A stretch of 64,000 nucleotides of DNA from Methylobacterium sp. J-067 (GCF_022829465.1 NZ_JAKSXZ010000110.1:392982-456981), one strand, 5' to 3'; counted from the first letter of the stretch, positions 39,919-48,640 are shown. Translations and numbers: made by a program. Notes: generated from the sequence alone by a model not told the origin.

Positions 39919-40098
39919 TCAGTAGCGCGGCGGCGGCGGGGGCGGGTTGCCGTATTCCAGCTGCGTCTTGGCATCGACCGGCCGGCGAGGGGGCGGCGTC
40001 AGATCGGTGGCGGTCGGCGCGGTGGCGCAGGCGGCGAGCAGCGACGTGGCGAAGCCGAGCAGGACGATCCGGCTGACGATTTGAGTGTGGGACGACAT
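39919..40098 (-). CDS. small lipoprotein
   Basis: A 59-residue lipoprotein: MSSHTQIVSRIVLLGFATSL followed by the lipobox LAAC (Cys near residue 24). A Pro-rich mature part ends PPPPPPRY. An in-frame longer start is possible but would add a basic, unlikely leader. The size and Pro-rich form resemble small entericidin-like or peptidoglycan-associated lipoproteins; no family is assigned. Confidence 0.65.
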   Translation of the reverse strand: MSSHTQIVSRIVLLGFATSLLAACATAPTATDLTPPPRRPVDAKTQLEYGNPPPPPPRY

Positions 40099-40277
40099 GG
40101 ACGTTGCGACTCCGGTGCAGGCCCGCCGCCCGAACGGGCCGCGAGGCATGACCATCCATCGTCGCGCCAAAGCTTGGCCTTATCGTGGCCGCCGCGAAAC
40201 CCCTTCCGCGCCGCCGACTTCGGGGCTATCGCCCTGAACATCCCGTTGCGAACCCAACCGATTCGAGGAGTGATCCC

Positions 40278-41576
40278 CTGACCCCCGCCGCCCGCTGCGC
40301 TGCCGCCATCGAAGTCCTGTCCGACATCACCGAGCGCCGCCGCCCGGCCGCCGACGCCCTCAAGGATTGGGGCCTCGCCCACCGCTTCGCCGGCTCCGGC
40401 GACCGCGCCGGGATCGCGAGCCTCGTCTACGATGCCCTGCGCCGCCGCGCCTCCGCCGCCTGGATCATGGGTGCGGACACGCCGCGCGCCATCGTGATCG
40501 GCTCCCTGCGCCTGCAGCAGGGCCTCGCCGCCCCCTCGATCGCCGCCCTATTCTCCGGCGAAGGCTACGCCCCGCCCGCCCTCACGGCCGAGGAGCGCAC
40601 GCGCATCGAGACCGCGACTCTCGACGACGCCCCACCGGAGATCGCGGGCGACGCCCCGGCCTTCGTCCTGCCCGAGCTCGAAGCCGTACTCGGCGACGAC
40701 CTGATCCCTGAACTGCGTGCACTGGCCCGCCGCGCGCCCCTCGACCTGCGCGTCAACGCCCTGCGCGGCCCGCGCGACACCATCCTTTCCGCCCTCGAAA
40801 GCTACGGCGCCGCGCCGACGCCGCACGCGCCGCAGGGCCTGCGAGTTCCCGTCGGCGCCGACGGGCGCGGTCCCGCCCTCCATGTCGAGGCGGAGTTCCT
40901 CGACGGCTGGTACGAGATTCAGGACGAGGGCTCGCAACTCGCGGCCCTGCTCGCGGGGGCGAAGCCGGGCGAGACCGTCGTGGACCTCTGCGCGGGCGGG
41001 GGCGGCAAGACCCTGGCCCTCGCCGCCGCGATGGGCAACGCCGGCCGGCTGATCGCCACCGATGGCGACCCGCGCCGCCTCGCCCCGATCCACGAACGCC
41101 TACGCCGCTCCGGCGCGCAGGCCGAGGTGCGCACCCCGCGCGGCGGCAAGCAGCGCGCCGACGTGATCGCCGACCTCGACGGCACGGTGGATCGCGTGCT
41201 GGTGGATGCCCCCTGCACGGGCTCCGGCACATGGCGCCGCAACCCGGACGCCAAGTGGCGTCTTCGTCCCGGCAGCCTCGCGACCCGCCACGCAGAGCAG
41301 GCGGCGGTACTCGACCGCGCTGCGAGCCTCGTGCGGCCGGGGGGACGCGTCGTCTACATCACCTGCTCGCTGTTCCTCTCTGAGAACGACGACGCGGTGG
41401 CCGCGCTGCTCTCGCGCCGGGGCGACTTTGCGCCGGTTCCTGCCGCCGCATTGCTGGCCGGGGCTCCGGCCTCCCTGGGCGACGCCATCCGCCATACGAC
41501 CCACGGCGTGCAGATGACGCCGCTGCGCACGGGAACGGACGGGTTCTACGTCGCCGCCCTCGGCCGCCGCCACTGA
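40278..41576 (+). CDS. RsmB/NOP-family rRNA (cytosine-5)-methyltransferase
   Basis: A SAM-dependent RNA m5C methyltransferase of 432 residues. It has the N-terminal NusB-like helical part, the SAM motif VVDLCAGGGGKTLALAAAMG (about 234-253), the APC catalytic motif with C313 and the second cysteine C363 in ITCSLF. The start is not obvious. A CTG at 40278 sits seven bases after a strong AGGAG and gives the family-like start LTPAARCAAAIEVL. A GTG at 40185 (463 residues) is the conventional alternative but has an Arg-rich, unrelated N-terminus. Confidence 0.88.
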   Translation: MTPAARCAAAIEVLSDITERRRPAADALKDWGLAHRFAGSGDRAGIASLVYDALRRRASAAWIMGADTPRAIVIGSLRLQQGLAAPSIAALFSGEGYAPPALTAEERTRIETATLDDAPPEIAGDAPAFVLPELEAVLGDDLIPELRALARRAPLDLRVNALRGPRDTILSALESYGAAPTPHAPQGLRVPVGADGRGPALHVEAEFLDGWYEIQDEGSQLAALLAGAKPGETVVDLCAGGGGKTLALAAAMGNAGRLIATDGDPRRLAPIHERLRRSGAQAEVRTPRGGKQRADVIADLDGTVDRVLVDAPCTGSGTWRRNPDAKWRLRPGSLATRHAEQAAVLDRAASLVRPGGRVVYITCSLFLSENDDAVAALLSRRGDFAPVPAAALLAGAPASLGDAIRHTTHGVQMTPLRTGTDGFYVAALGRRH

Positions 41577-41600
41577 GCTTCAGGATAGGACCGACCGCCG

Positions 41601-41852
41601 ATGGCGATGAAGACGAGCTACGTGGTGCAGCCGTTCGAGCTTCACCGCAAACGCCTGCGGCCCGCCCGCCAGGAGCAGGCCCAGACGGAAAGCGGCGCGG
41701 TCAAGAAGGCCGAGAATCTGGCGAAGCGGATGCCGGGCGCGGCCGCGCTGAAGGTCGTCGCCGACGACGAGACGGGCGAATTGGAAAGCGTCACCATCCT
41801 CGGTCAATGGGGTGAGATTCCCGACGACTTCGCCGAGAGCCTGCAAGGCTGA
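41601..41852 (+). CDS. small hypothetical protein
   Basis: An 83-residue cytoplasmic protein (MAMKTSYVVQPFELHRKRLRP) with a basic first half, a predicted helix AVKKAENLAKRMPG and a C-terminal acidic beta segment ending WGEIPDDFAESLQG. Similar short alphaproteobacterial proteins of unknown function exist, but I cannot name a family. It lies 24 bases after the rRNA methyltransferase and converges with the binding-protein gene. Confidence 0.7.
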   Translation: MAMKTSYVVQPFELHRKRLRPARQEQAQTESGAVKKAENLAKRMPGAAALKVVADDETGELESVTILGQWGEIPDDFAESLQG

Positions 41853-41862
41853 GGCGAGGGGC

Positions 41863-42576
41863 TTACGCCCGCACCGGCTCCATGCCCGCACTCCTGATCG
41901 CGGCACTCATCTCGTCGGACTGAAGGAACGCGATCAAGCGCTTCGCCGCTTCCGGGTGCCGCGCGTCCGCGACGATGGCCGCCGTGAAGGTTTGGACGAG
42001 TTGCACCGCGTCGGGCAGGTGCCCGATGGGCTCGACACCGGGGATGTTGACCAGTTCGCTGATGGGCCCCAGCGCGATGTCCGTTTCCCCCGCGACGAGG
42101 GCAGCGGTCGAATCCGTTCCCCTTGGATAAACCTTCAAGCGCACCGTCTCGGCGATGCCGAGGGCCGGGAGAACGTCGGTCTGGATGAAAAGGCCGCTGG
42201 TGCTGCCGGGTAACCCGATCAGATGTGCCTCCGACAGGGTTCGGGTCAGCGCCGCGACCGAGCTGACATCGGGCTTGCGCGCCCCGACACGCACGGCGGC
42301 GGCGAGGGGAGCCGTCGCGAGTTCCACGGCCGTCCCCTCGGCGACCCGGCCGTCTTCCGCGAGTTCGTGCAGTCCCTCGTTCGAGAGGATCACGACATCG
42401 ACCTCGGCCCCGTGGGCCAGTTGATGACGGATCGTCTTCGGGCCTTTGCCCTGGGAGGCCCCCGACAGCGTCTCGACCGTGATCCCCGTCCGACGCTGGA
42501 ACTCCGGAAGGGCCGTCTGGTAGGCCAGCGCGAAGCCGCCGGAGATCATGACGGTGACGGTCATCCGGTCGCTCAC
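41863..42576 (-). CDS. extracellular/periplasmic-type substrate-binding protein (ModA-like), no signal peptide
   Basis: A 237-residue protein of the type-II binding-protein fold. It contains VMISGGFALAYQTALPEFQRR, GASQGKGPKTIRHQLAHGAE and DVVILSNEGLHELAEDGRV, as in ModA/molybdate- or tungstate-like binding domains. The last third (ADARHPEAAKRLIAFLQSDE) is typical for this fold. There is no signal peptide: the GTG start at 42576 leads directly into the first strand. No ABC partners are adjacent, so it may act as a cytoplasmic sensor or enzyme-like binder. The start overlaps the PH-domain gene by GTGA. Confidence 0.75.
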   Translation of the reverse strand: MSDRMTVTVMISGGFALAYQTALPEFQRRTGITVETLSGASQGKGPKTIRHQLAHGAEVDVVILSNEGLHELAEDGRVAEGTAVELATAPLAAAVRVGARKPDVSSVAALTRTLSEAHLIGLPGSTSGLFIQTDVLPALGIAETVRLKVYPRGTDSTAALVAGETDIALGPISELVNIPGVEPIGHLPDAVQLVQTFTAAIVADARHPEAAKRLIAFLQSDEMSAAIRSAGMEPVRA

Positions 42577-42950
42577 CGCAAGACGCCTTCCGCGAGGGCG
42601 CGCTGAATGCCCCGGACGTCCGCGCCCTTCTTCAAGGTCCGCTGGATCGGCTCCGCCGCGCCCGACACCCAGATCTTCAGTTCGGCGTCGAGATCGAACG
42701 TGCCGGCCGTCTCGACCGAGAACCGTGTGATGGCGCGATAGGGGACCGAGAGGAACTCGACCTTGCTGCCGGTCACGCCTTGGACGTCGATCAGGATGAC
42801 CCGGCGTTCGGTAAAGACGAAGACGTCACGGATGATTTTGAAGGCGAGCCGCGCCGTCTCACCCTCGATCAGTATCCCGTCCAGCCGTCGCTCCAGCGAG
42901 GCCCCATCGACGGCCGAGCCATGACCGAGCAATCCATCCAGCAGACCCAT
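42573..42950 (-). CDS. bacterial PH-domain protein
   Basis: A 125-residue protein with a bacterial pleckstrin-homology fold (bPH type). Seven strands run through residues 25-105 (FKIIRDVFVFTERRVILIDV, SVPYRAITRFSVETAGTFDL, AELKIWVSGAA) and a C-terminal helix follows. There is no signal or membrane segment. It is translationally coupled to the ModA-like gene by a four-base overlap. Function is unknown. Confidence 0.75.
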   Translation of the reverse strand: MGLLDGLLGHGSAVDGASLERRLDGILIEGETARLAFKIIRDVFVFTERRVILIDVQGVTGSKVEFLSVPYRAITRFSVETAGTFDLDAELKIWVSGAAEPIQRTLKKGADVRGIQRALAEGVLR

Positions 42951-43127
42951 GGCCGATCATCTCGTGACGCCGCGCTCGAAACGCGGCTACCACCGAAGCT
43001 TACTGGCTGCAAACGTTGCCGGATTTGCGCCGGTGGCGCACCGATCTCAACAGAAAGCGAACACTCATATCGGTCTCGCGGGCATGAGCGCCGAGGATTC
43101 ACCTCGGCACTCATCCTCCACGTCCCT

Positions 43128-44102
43128 TCAGCCGAACCCGTACAGCGCGGCAGGATTGTCCACGAGAACTCGCGCGCGCGCCCGCTCGTCGGGGACCCAT
43201 TCGGCCAGAAGATCGAGCAGCCGGGCATCGTCGGGCAGGTGCTTCTCGCCCCGGTGCGGCCAGTCGCTGCCCCAGACCATCCGCTCCGGAGCCGCCGCCG
43301 CGAAGGACTTCGCGACCGCCGTGGCATCGGCATAGGCGGGCGGCCCGCTCGTGGTGTTGAGATAGGCCCCCGAGAGTTTCATCCAGGCCCGGCCGCTGTC
43401 GAGCAGGCGGCGCACGATGAAATAGGCGGGATGATTGATGCCCTGGGCCGGCGGGAGGCGCGCCAGGTGGTCGATGACCAGCGGCGTCGGCAGGCGGCTC
43501 AAGACGGGGTCGAGCTCCACAATCTGGTCGCCGGTCGCGTAGATCTGGACGTGCCAACCCAGCGGTGCGACCTTGCGGGCCATCGTCTCCAGGCGCTCGG
43601 CGGTGGTCGTCCCCCAGGATTGCGGCGTTCCGAAATTCACCCGGATGCCCACCGCGCCCTGGGCCGCCATCGCCCGGAGTTCGGCCTCGGTGATGTCGAG
43701 ATCGACCACGACCACCGCGCGGGCCGAGCGGCCGAACTGCGCCACGCCGTCGAGGGTCGCGCGGTTGTCGGTGCCATAGGTCGAGGGCGTTACGACCACC
43801 ACCCGGCTCGTCCCGAGGCGCGCCTGCACTTGGCGGTACGCGGCGACGTCACTGTCCAGCACCGGCTGACCCCGCCAGTGGGACGAGGCCGGGAAGCGGG
43901 TCGAGAGGATGTGGATATGGCAGTCGCAGGCCTCCGGCGGCACGCGGATCGAGGGCGCCTCCGTCCCGGCCGAGAATGGGACGGAGTCCACCGCGCCCGC
44001 CGGCCACCCTTTGAAGCCAGCGGCCACGGCGAGGGCGACGCCGCCGCCTTGCACGAGACAACTCCGCCGCGTTCGAGGCCTGGGATCTGTCATGGAAATC
44101 AT
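43128..44102 (-). CDS. exported amidohydrolase (2-pyrone-4,6-dicarboxylate hydrolase-like), copy 2
   Basis: A 324-residue metal-dependent hydrolase of the amidohydrolase-2 / PDC-hydrolase (LigI-like) type. The Tat-like signal TRRSCLVQGG (around residues 11-20) is followed by the metal motif CDCHIHIL and the C-terminal MVWGSDWPHRGE with the catalytic Asp. It is a divergent paralogue of the gene immediately upstream. LigI opens a lactone in protocatechuate/gallate meta-cleavage; here the substrate is probably a related lactone, inferred from the cluster. It overlaps nothing but lies 18 bases from its paralogue. Confidence 0.82.
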   Translation of the reverse strand: MISMTDPRPRTRRSCLVQGGGVALAVAAGFKGWPAGAVDSVPFSAGTEAPSIRVPPEACDCHIHILSTRFPASSHWRGQPVLDSDVAAYRQVQARLGTSRVVVVTPSTYGTDNRATLDGVAQFGRSARAVVVVDLDITEAELRAMAAQGAVGIRVNFGTPQSWGTTTAERLETMARKVAPLGWHVQIYATGDQIVELDPVLSRLPTPLVIDHLARLPPAQGINHPAYFIVRRLLDSGRAWMKLSGAYLNTTSGPPAYADATAVAKSFAAAAPERMVWGSDWPHRGEKHLPDDARLLDLLAEWVPDERARARVLVDNPAALYGFG

Positions 44103-44120
44103 CCTTGAGGCCGAGCGAGG

Positions 44121-45059
44121 TCAGAACCCGTAGAGCGTGGCGGGGTTGGCCACGAGGATCCGGTTGCGCACCGCCTCGTCGGGCGCCCAGTTCGCCAGGA
44201 GGTCGAGCAGCACGGCATCGTCCGGCTTCGCATCGGCCGGCGAGGTCGGATGCGGCCAGTCGCTCCCCCAGACCACGCGCTCGGGGGCAAGCGCCACGTA
44301 GGCGCGGGCGAGGCGGCTCCGGTCCGCGTAGCTCGGCGGCCCGACCTTCGAGAGAATGTAGGCGCCGGTGAGCTTCACCCAGGCTCCGTTCTTCTCGATC
44401 AGGTCGGCGATCACCTTGAAGCCTGGATAGTCGGGGCCGGCGGGCTCCGGCAGGTGCCCCATATGGTCGAATACGACCGGCACCGGCATCTCCTTCAGGG
44501 TGCCGGCCAGCTCCACGATCTTGTCGCCGTCGGAGACGAGTTGGATGTGCCAGCCGAAATCGGCGATCTTGCGGGCGACAGGCACCAGGTCGCTGATCGG
44601 CGCCCCGCCCGGCAGGCGCGTCCCGAAGCGAACGCCACGGATGCCGGCTGCGTTCAGGCGCTTCAGCTCCTCGGGCGTCACGGAGGCGTCGAGCATCGCG
44701 ATGCCCCGGGCGGTCGGCCCGAATTCCTTCACGGACTGCACGAGCAGGCTGTTGTCGAGCCCGTAGGTCGAGGGCTGCACCACGACGTGCCGGGAGAGGC
44801 CGAGGCGCTGCATCAGGAGCTTGTAATCGGCGACGCTGGCATCCGGCGGCCGCAGGGTCGCGGCGGGCGAGGCGGGGAAGCGCGCATCGTAGATGTGGTG
44901 GTGGCAGTCCGTGGCGCCCGGCGGCACGGTGATGGTCGGCCGCTCCGTGCCCGAGGACCAGGGCACCGTCTGGGCCGACGCCGGCCGCAGCCCGGCACTG
45001 GCCGCAGCGCCGGCCATCAGGGCCGCGAGATGCGCGCGCCGGGTCATCGAGGGGGTCAT
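44121..45059 (-). CDS. exported amidohydrolase (2-pyrone-4,6-dicarboxylate hydrolase-like), copy 1
   Basis: A 312-residue paralogue of the preceding entry. The N-terminus TRRAHLAALMAGAAASAG is Tat-like, ending PASAQ. The metal site TDCHHHIYDARFP and the C-terminal VVWGSDWPHPTSP are conserved, with QPSTYGLDNSLL and FDHMGHLPEPAG as in the PDC-hydrolase branch. It is part of the minus-strand catabolic operon headed by the DUF1932 dehydrogenase. Having two exported copies suggests periplasmic lactone or ester hydrolysis. Confidence 0.82.
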   Translation of the reverse strand: MTPSMTRRAHLAALMAGAAASAGLRPASAQTVPWSSGTERPTITVPPGATDCHHHIYDARFPASPAATLRPPDASVADYKLLMQRLGLSRHVVVQPSTYGLDNSLLVQSVKEFGPTARGIAMLDASVTPEELKRLNAAGIRGVRFGTRLPGGAPISDLVPVARKIADFGWHIQLVSDGDKIVELAGTLKEMPVPVVFDHMGHLPEPAGPDYPGFKVIADLIEKNGAWVKLTGAYILSKVGPPSYADRSRLARAYVALAPERVVWGSDWPHPTSPADAKPDDAVLLDLLANWAPDEAVRNRILVANPATLYGF

Positions 45060-45081
45060 CCGTCCAGTCCGTTCAACGATG

Positions 45082-45191
45082 CTAGAAGAGGGTTTCGCCC
45101 GGGGCCGGCATCCGCGCGGTCAGGAAGCTGCCGGTCTCGGATTCGGAGATGAACAAGGTTCCGCTCCTGGCGAGGAGGCGAAGATTGGGGC
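45082..45191 (-). pseudogene. C-terminal remnant of an SMP-30/gluconolactonase-type gene
   Basis: Immediately after the transporter stop, another minus frame reads [20 protein letters not shown] and then TGSFLTARMPAPGETLF before a TAG at 45082. The ISESETGS ... LPxPG-like ending is the hallmark of the last blade of SMP-30/gluconolactonase beta-propellers. There is no room or start codon for the rest of the roughly 300-residue protein, so this looks like the tail left by a deletion. Confidence 0.55.
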
Positions 45192-46510
45192 TCAGGCGGG
45201 CAGCGCCGTGGCTTGCACCTCGCGGGCATGGGCGCGGCTGATCAGGACCACGCTGATCGCGGCGGCGGCATCCAGCGCGGCGACGGGGAGCATCCCGAGG
45301 GGGAAGCTGCCGGTCGCGTTCTTCACGAGGCCACCACGTTCACCATCAGGCCGCCGCCGATCAGGTTCGAGATCGCGTTGATCCCGGCGAGCCCGGCCGC
45401 CAGCGTCCCCGGCGAGAGCCACCCGGCGGAGAGCGCCCAGAACGGTCCCTTGAACGAGTAGGCGCCGACGAGGGCGAAGGTGACGGCGAGGACGGCGGTG
45501 GCGATCCCGGCGGTCAGGTTCAGGTAGGACAGGCCGAAGGCCGCGAGCAGCAGCGGGATCGCCGTGTGCCAGCGCCGCTCGCTGCGCCGGTCGGAGTGGC
45601 GGCCCCACAGCACCATCAGCACCGTCGCGAAACCGTAGGGGATCGCGTTGACGAAGCCCGTCTGCAGGTTGGTCAGCCCGAAGGACTTGATCATCTGCGG
45701 CTGCCAGACCGACAGGACGCTCCCGGTCGCCGAGGCGCCGGAGCAGACCAGCGCCATGGTCAGGAAGTACTTGTTGCGCACGAGTTGCCAGAGGGAAATG
45801 TGGCCGATGGGCTTGCGCTGTGCCGTTTCCTCCTCGAGCCGCCCGACGAGCCACGCGCGCTGATCGTCGTTCAGCCAGCGGGCGTCGCGGGGCCGGTCGG
45901 TCAGCACGAACAAACAGGTGATGCCGAGGATGACTGTGGGCAGGCCCTCCAGCACGAAGAGCCATTGCCAGCCCTTCAGCCCGAGAAGGCCGTCGAGTTC
46001 GAGAAGCGACACCGACAGGGGCGAGCCGAGGAAGGTCGCCAGGGGGATCGACACCGTGAACGTCGCCAGGACCCGCGCCCGGTACGCGCTCGGCAGCCAG
46101 TAGGTCAGGTAGAGGATGGCGCCGGGAAAGAATCCGGCCTCCGCCGCGCCGAGGATGAAGCGCATCACGTAGAGGGAGTGAGGTCCCGTCACGAGGGCCA
46201 TGCCCATGGTGACGAAACCCCAGGTGATCATGATCCGGGCGATCCAGCGCCGTGCGCCGACCTTCTGCAGGGCGAGGTTGCTCGGGACTTCGACCAGGAA
46301 GTAGGAAATGAAGAACAGGCTCGCCGCGAAGCCGAACATGGCCGGGGTGAGCCCCAGGTCCTTGTTCATCTGCAGGGCGGCGAAGCCCACGTTCACCCGG
46401 TCCAGCAACGCGCAGAAGTAGCAGAGCATTAGGAACGGCACGAGGCGCAGGGTGACCCGGCGCATGGTCGTGGTCTCAAGCGGATGCTTGGCTTGCTCGG
46501 AGACGTTCAC
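45192..46510 (-). pseudogene. MFS transporter of the anion:cation symporter (ACS) family, frameshifted near its C-terminus
   Basis: The intact part (46510 down to 45323, 395 residues) is a clear ACS-type carrier: LLDRVNVGFAALQMNKDLGL, the motif A region, FILGAAEAGFFPGAILYLTYW and 11 helices. It then stops after GGGLMVNVVAS at a TGA (45325-45323). In the next frame the missing last helix continues: GLVKNATGSFPLGMLPVAAL then DAAAAISVVLISRAHA, ending at 45192. One missing G in the GTGGTGGCC run would explain it. The product probably lacks the last membrane helix; a sequencing error is possible. The substrate is likely an aromatic or sugar acid. Confidence 0.75.
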
Positions 46511-46557
46511 GTTCCTTCCTCCCTGTTCCCGTGCGACGACACCGCCGTTGCGGCGGC

Positions 46558-47232
46558 TCAGATCCCCTCGCAGCCCGCCTCCGCGAGGGCGCGCTCGACC
46601 CAGGAGCGGTCCACGGTGCCGGCCTTAATCGCCGCCATGGTCTTCGCCTCGCCCTGCTGCTTCTTGTCGGCGGCGGCGAAAACCTCCTCGGTCCGATCGA
46701 AGGGCACGCAGACGAAGCCGTCGTCGTCGCCGACGATCAGGTCGCCGGGCTCGATCACCATGCCCTCGATGGCGATGGTGGCGTTCATCTCCCCCGGCCC
46801 GTTCTTATAGGGGCCGCGATGGGTGATGCCGGCGGCGAAGACCGGGAACACGCCGCTGCGGATCCAGCCGTAGTCGCGCACCGCCCCGTTCACGACGACG
46901 CCGGCCATGCCGATCTGCTGGGCGTGGGAGAGCATGAGTTCGCCCATCAGGGCGTTGGTCAGGTCGCCATCGCCATCGACGACGAGCACGTCGCCGGGCT
47001 TTGCGCGGTTGAGGGCAGCCTGGACCATCAGGTTATCGCCGGGGCGCACCCGGACGGTGAGCGCGACGCCACAGAGCACGCCGCCGGCATGGAGCGGGCG
47101 AAGTCGCGCGCCGCCATGGCTCATGCGGCTCATGGAATCGCTGATGTTGGCGACGGCGATGCCCTTGAACCTCTCGACGGTGGCGATATCGACCGTGCGG
47201 GCGCGCGGATGGATCTTGAAACCGATGGCCAT
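46558..47232 (-). CDS. RraA-like / 4-hydroxy-4-methyl-2-oxoglutarate aldolase family protein
   Basis: A 224-residue member of the RraA/HMG-CHA aldolase family. The active-site elements NGAVRD (R119, D120) and GELMLSHAQQIGMAGVVV match class II HMG/CHA aldolases, which cleave 4-carboxy-4-hydroxy-2-oxoadipate to pyruvate and oxaloacetate. The ATG at 47232 gives the family N-terminus. It sits between the dehydrogenase and the transporter, in line with a catabolic pathway producing central metabolites. Confidence 0.85.
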   Translation of the reverse strand: MAIGFKIHPRARTVDIATVERFKGIAVANISDSMSRMSHGGARLRPLHAGGVLCGVALTVRVRPGDNLMVQAALNRAKPGDVLVVDGDGDLTNALMGELMLSHAQQIGMAGVVVNGAVRDYGWIRSGVFPVFAAGITHRGPYKNGPGEMNATIAIEGMVIEPGDLIVGDDDGFVCVPFDRTEEVFAAADKKQQGEAKTMAAIKAGTVDRSWVERALAEAGCEGI

Positions 47233-47270
47233 GGTGTTCGTCCTTCGATGCGGGGGGATGGGCGGGCGTG

Positions 47271-48179
47271 TCAGGCGACGGGCGTGAGACCGGCCTTGAG
47301 CACCATGGCGTCCAGGGCCTCCTGGTAGGTCCGGGGGACGACGCCCTTGAAGTGGTCCTTGAGGCCAAGGCTCTCCTTCCAGCGCAGGCGCTGGGCGACG
47401 GCGCGGGTCATGATCGGCTCGACCCCGGCATCGGCGACGGCGTCGGCCGACATCTCCAGTTCCTCGGCCCTCCGCTTGGCGTGGATCACCCCCGACGGGG
47501 TCAGGCTCTGGACCGTGTCCATCCACGGCCGGGCGAGGGTCTTGCAGGCCGAGGCCAGGACCACCTCGTCGATCCCGTATTGCCGGGCGGCGAGCAGCAT
47601 CTCGTCGGTCAGCGCCTCGATACCCTTGATGAGGACCGAGCGGATGATCTTGATCCCCGAGGCGGTGCCGAGCACCGGGCCGGTGAACTCGATCTGCATT
47701 CCCCACGGCACGAGAAGGTCGCGCACCCGCTCGCCGGCCGGGCCGCTCGACAGCATCCGCATGGCATAGCCGTGCAGGGGCGTGCCCTCGATCGAGCCGT
47801 CGCCCAGCAGCGCGCCGGTCGCTTCGAGCTTGCCCGCGACGCCCTGCTTGATCTTCGGCGTGGCCGAGGCGAAGTCGAGGAAGGTGTGGCGCGCCGTCAG
47901 CACCGGGGCGAAGGCGTCGGCGCTTTCCAGCGAGGACGCGCCGGGGGTCACGCTGACGATCAGGTCGGCGGCCTCGGCCAGCTCCGCGTTCGAGCGGACG
48001 AGGGTGACGCCGACCTCCTTCGCCCGTGCCTGGATGAGGTCCGCGTAGGGGCCCTCGAATGCGTACTTGTCGTAGCAGGCGATCGATTCGAGGCCGGCGC
48101 CGCGCAGGCCGGCGCCCAGCGTGCTGCCGATCTCGCCGTAGCCGACGAGGCCGAGCCGGAATTGCGTGCGATCTGCCAT
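47271..48179 (-). CDS. DUF1932 / 6-phosphogluconate-dehydrogenase-like NAD(P) dehydrogenase
   Basis: A 302-residue oxidoreductase. The Rossmann motif LGLVGYGEIGSTLGAGL is at about residues 9-25, and a 3-hydroxyacid-dehydrogenase-like domain follows with GDGSIEGTPLHGYAMRML and SGIKIIRSVLIKGIEAL. The C-terminal helical region is the DUF1932 domain. It is the first enzyme gene of the minus-strand catabolic cluster, after a ribosome site GGAG. It may oxidise a hydroxy acid intermediate feeding the aldolase. Confidence 0.85.
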   Translation of the reverse strand: MADRTQFRLGLVGYGEIGSTLGAGLRGAGLESIACYDKYAFEGPYADLIQARAKEVGVTLVRSNAELAEAADLIVSVTPGASSLESADAFAPVLTARHTFLDFASATPKIKQGVAGKLEATGALLGDGSIEGTPLHGYAMRMLSSGPAGERVRDLLVPWGMQIEFTGPVLGTASGIKIIRSVLIKGIEALTDEMLLAARQYGIDEVVLASACKTLARPWMDTVQSLTPSGVIHAKRRAEELEMSADAVADAGVEPIMTRAVAQRLRWKESLGLKDHFKGVVPRTYQEALDAMVLKAGLTPVA

Positions 48180-48490
48180 GGAGTGCTCCTGAGTGGCTAT
48201 GCGGCGAGGTGGTCGCGGAGGATCTCGACGGGGCGGGACAAGCGCGGCACGTCGATAAGCAGGCGGGCGGATCGGGCCTTTCCGGCGACGGGCCCAACAC
48301 TGGCCGTGGGTCCCTGTCCCGCCTCGGCGTGGGACAACAGAAGCTTGGGGCCGGGGGAGAGCTGCGGGATCATGGCCGTCACGCCAGGATCCGCCGCATC
48401 ATCTTGCGATGGAGGTTTCGCTCAACGGCCGCGCGGGCCGGAGCTTGGGCGTGTTGCCCTCGCGCCATGACGTCTGCTCCCAAATCACCA

Positions 48491-48510
48491 TTTTGAAACG
48501 GCGTTTCGTT
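48491..48510. promoter_or_regulatory. candidate IclR-type operator
   Basis: TTTT-GAAAC-GGC-GTTTC-G-TTTT: a perfect 5-bp inverted repeat with a three-base spacer in an A/T context. It resembles IclR/KdgR boxes (GAAAC-N3-GTTTC). It lies in the divergent region between the iclR gene (48641, plus strand) and the catabolic operon (from 48179, minus strand), so it could serve both. Confidence 0.5.
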
Positions 48511-48640
48511 TTTATTCGCGCAAACGGCGGCGGCTGTCAACGATGCGTGGGCAAGGCGGCATCACGGCTTGGTCGGTGGGGGGCCGATGGCTATGGATCG
48601 CGAGGCCCGAACCTCACGAGACCGGAACGGAAGCGACACG

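Noticed and set aside
45323..45335. Programmed ribosomal frameshifting in the MFS gene
   Set aside because: No slippery heptamer or downstream structure is evident. A one-base deletion is simpler.
48197..48382. 61-codon minus-strand frame between the iclR region and the dehydrogenase gene
   Set aside because: There is no clear ribosome site and no recognisable features. It could be a leader peptide but cannot be supported.
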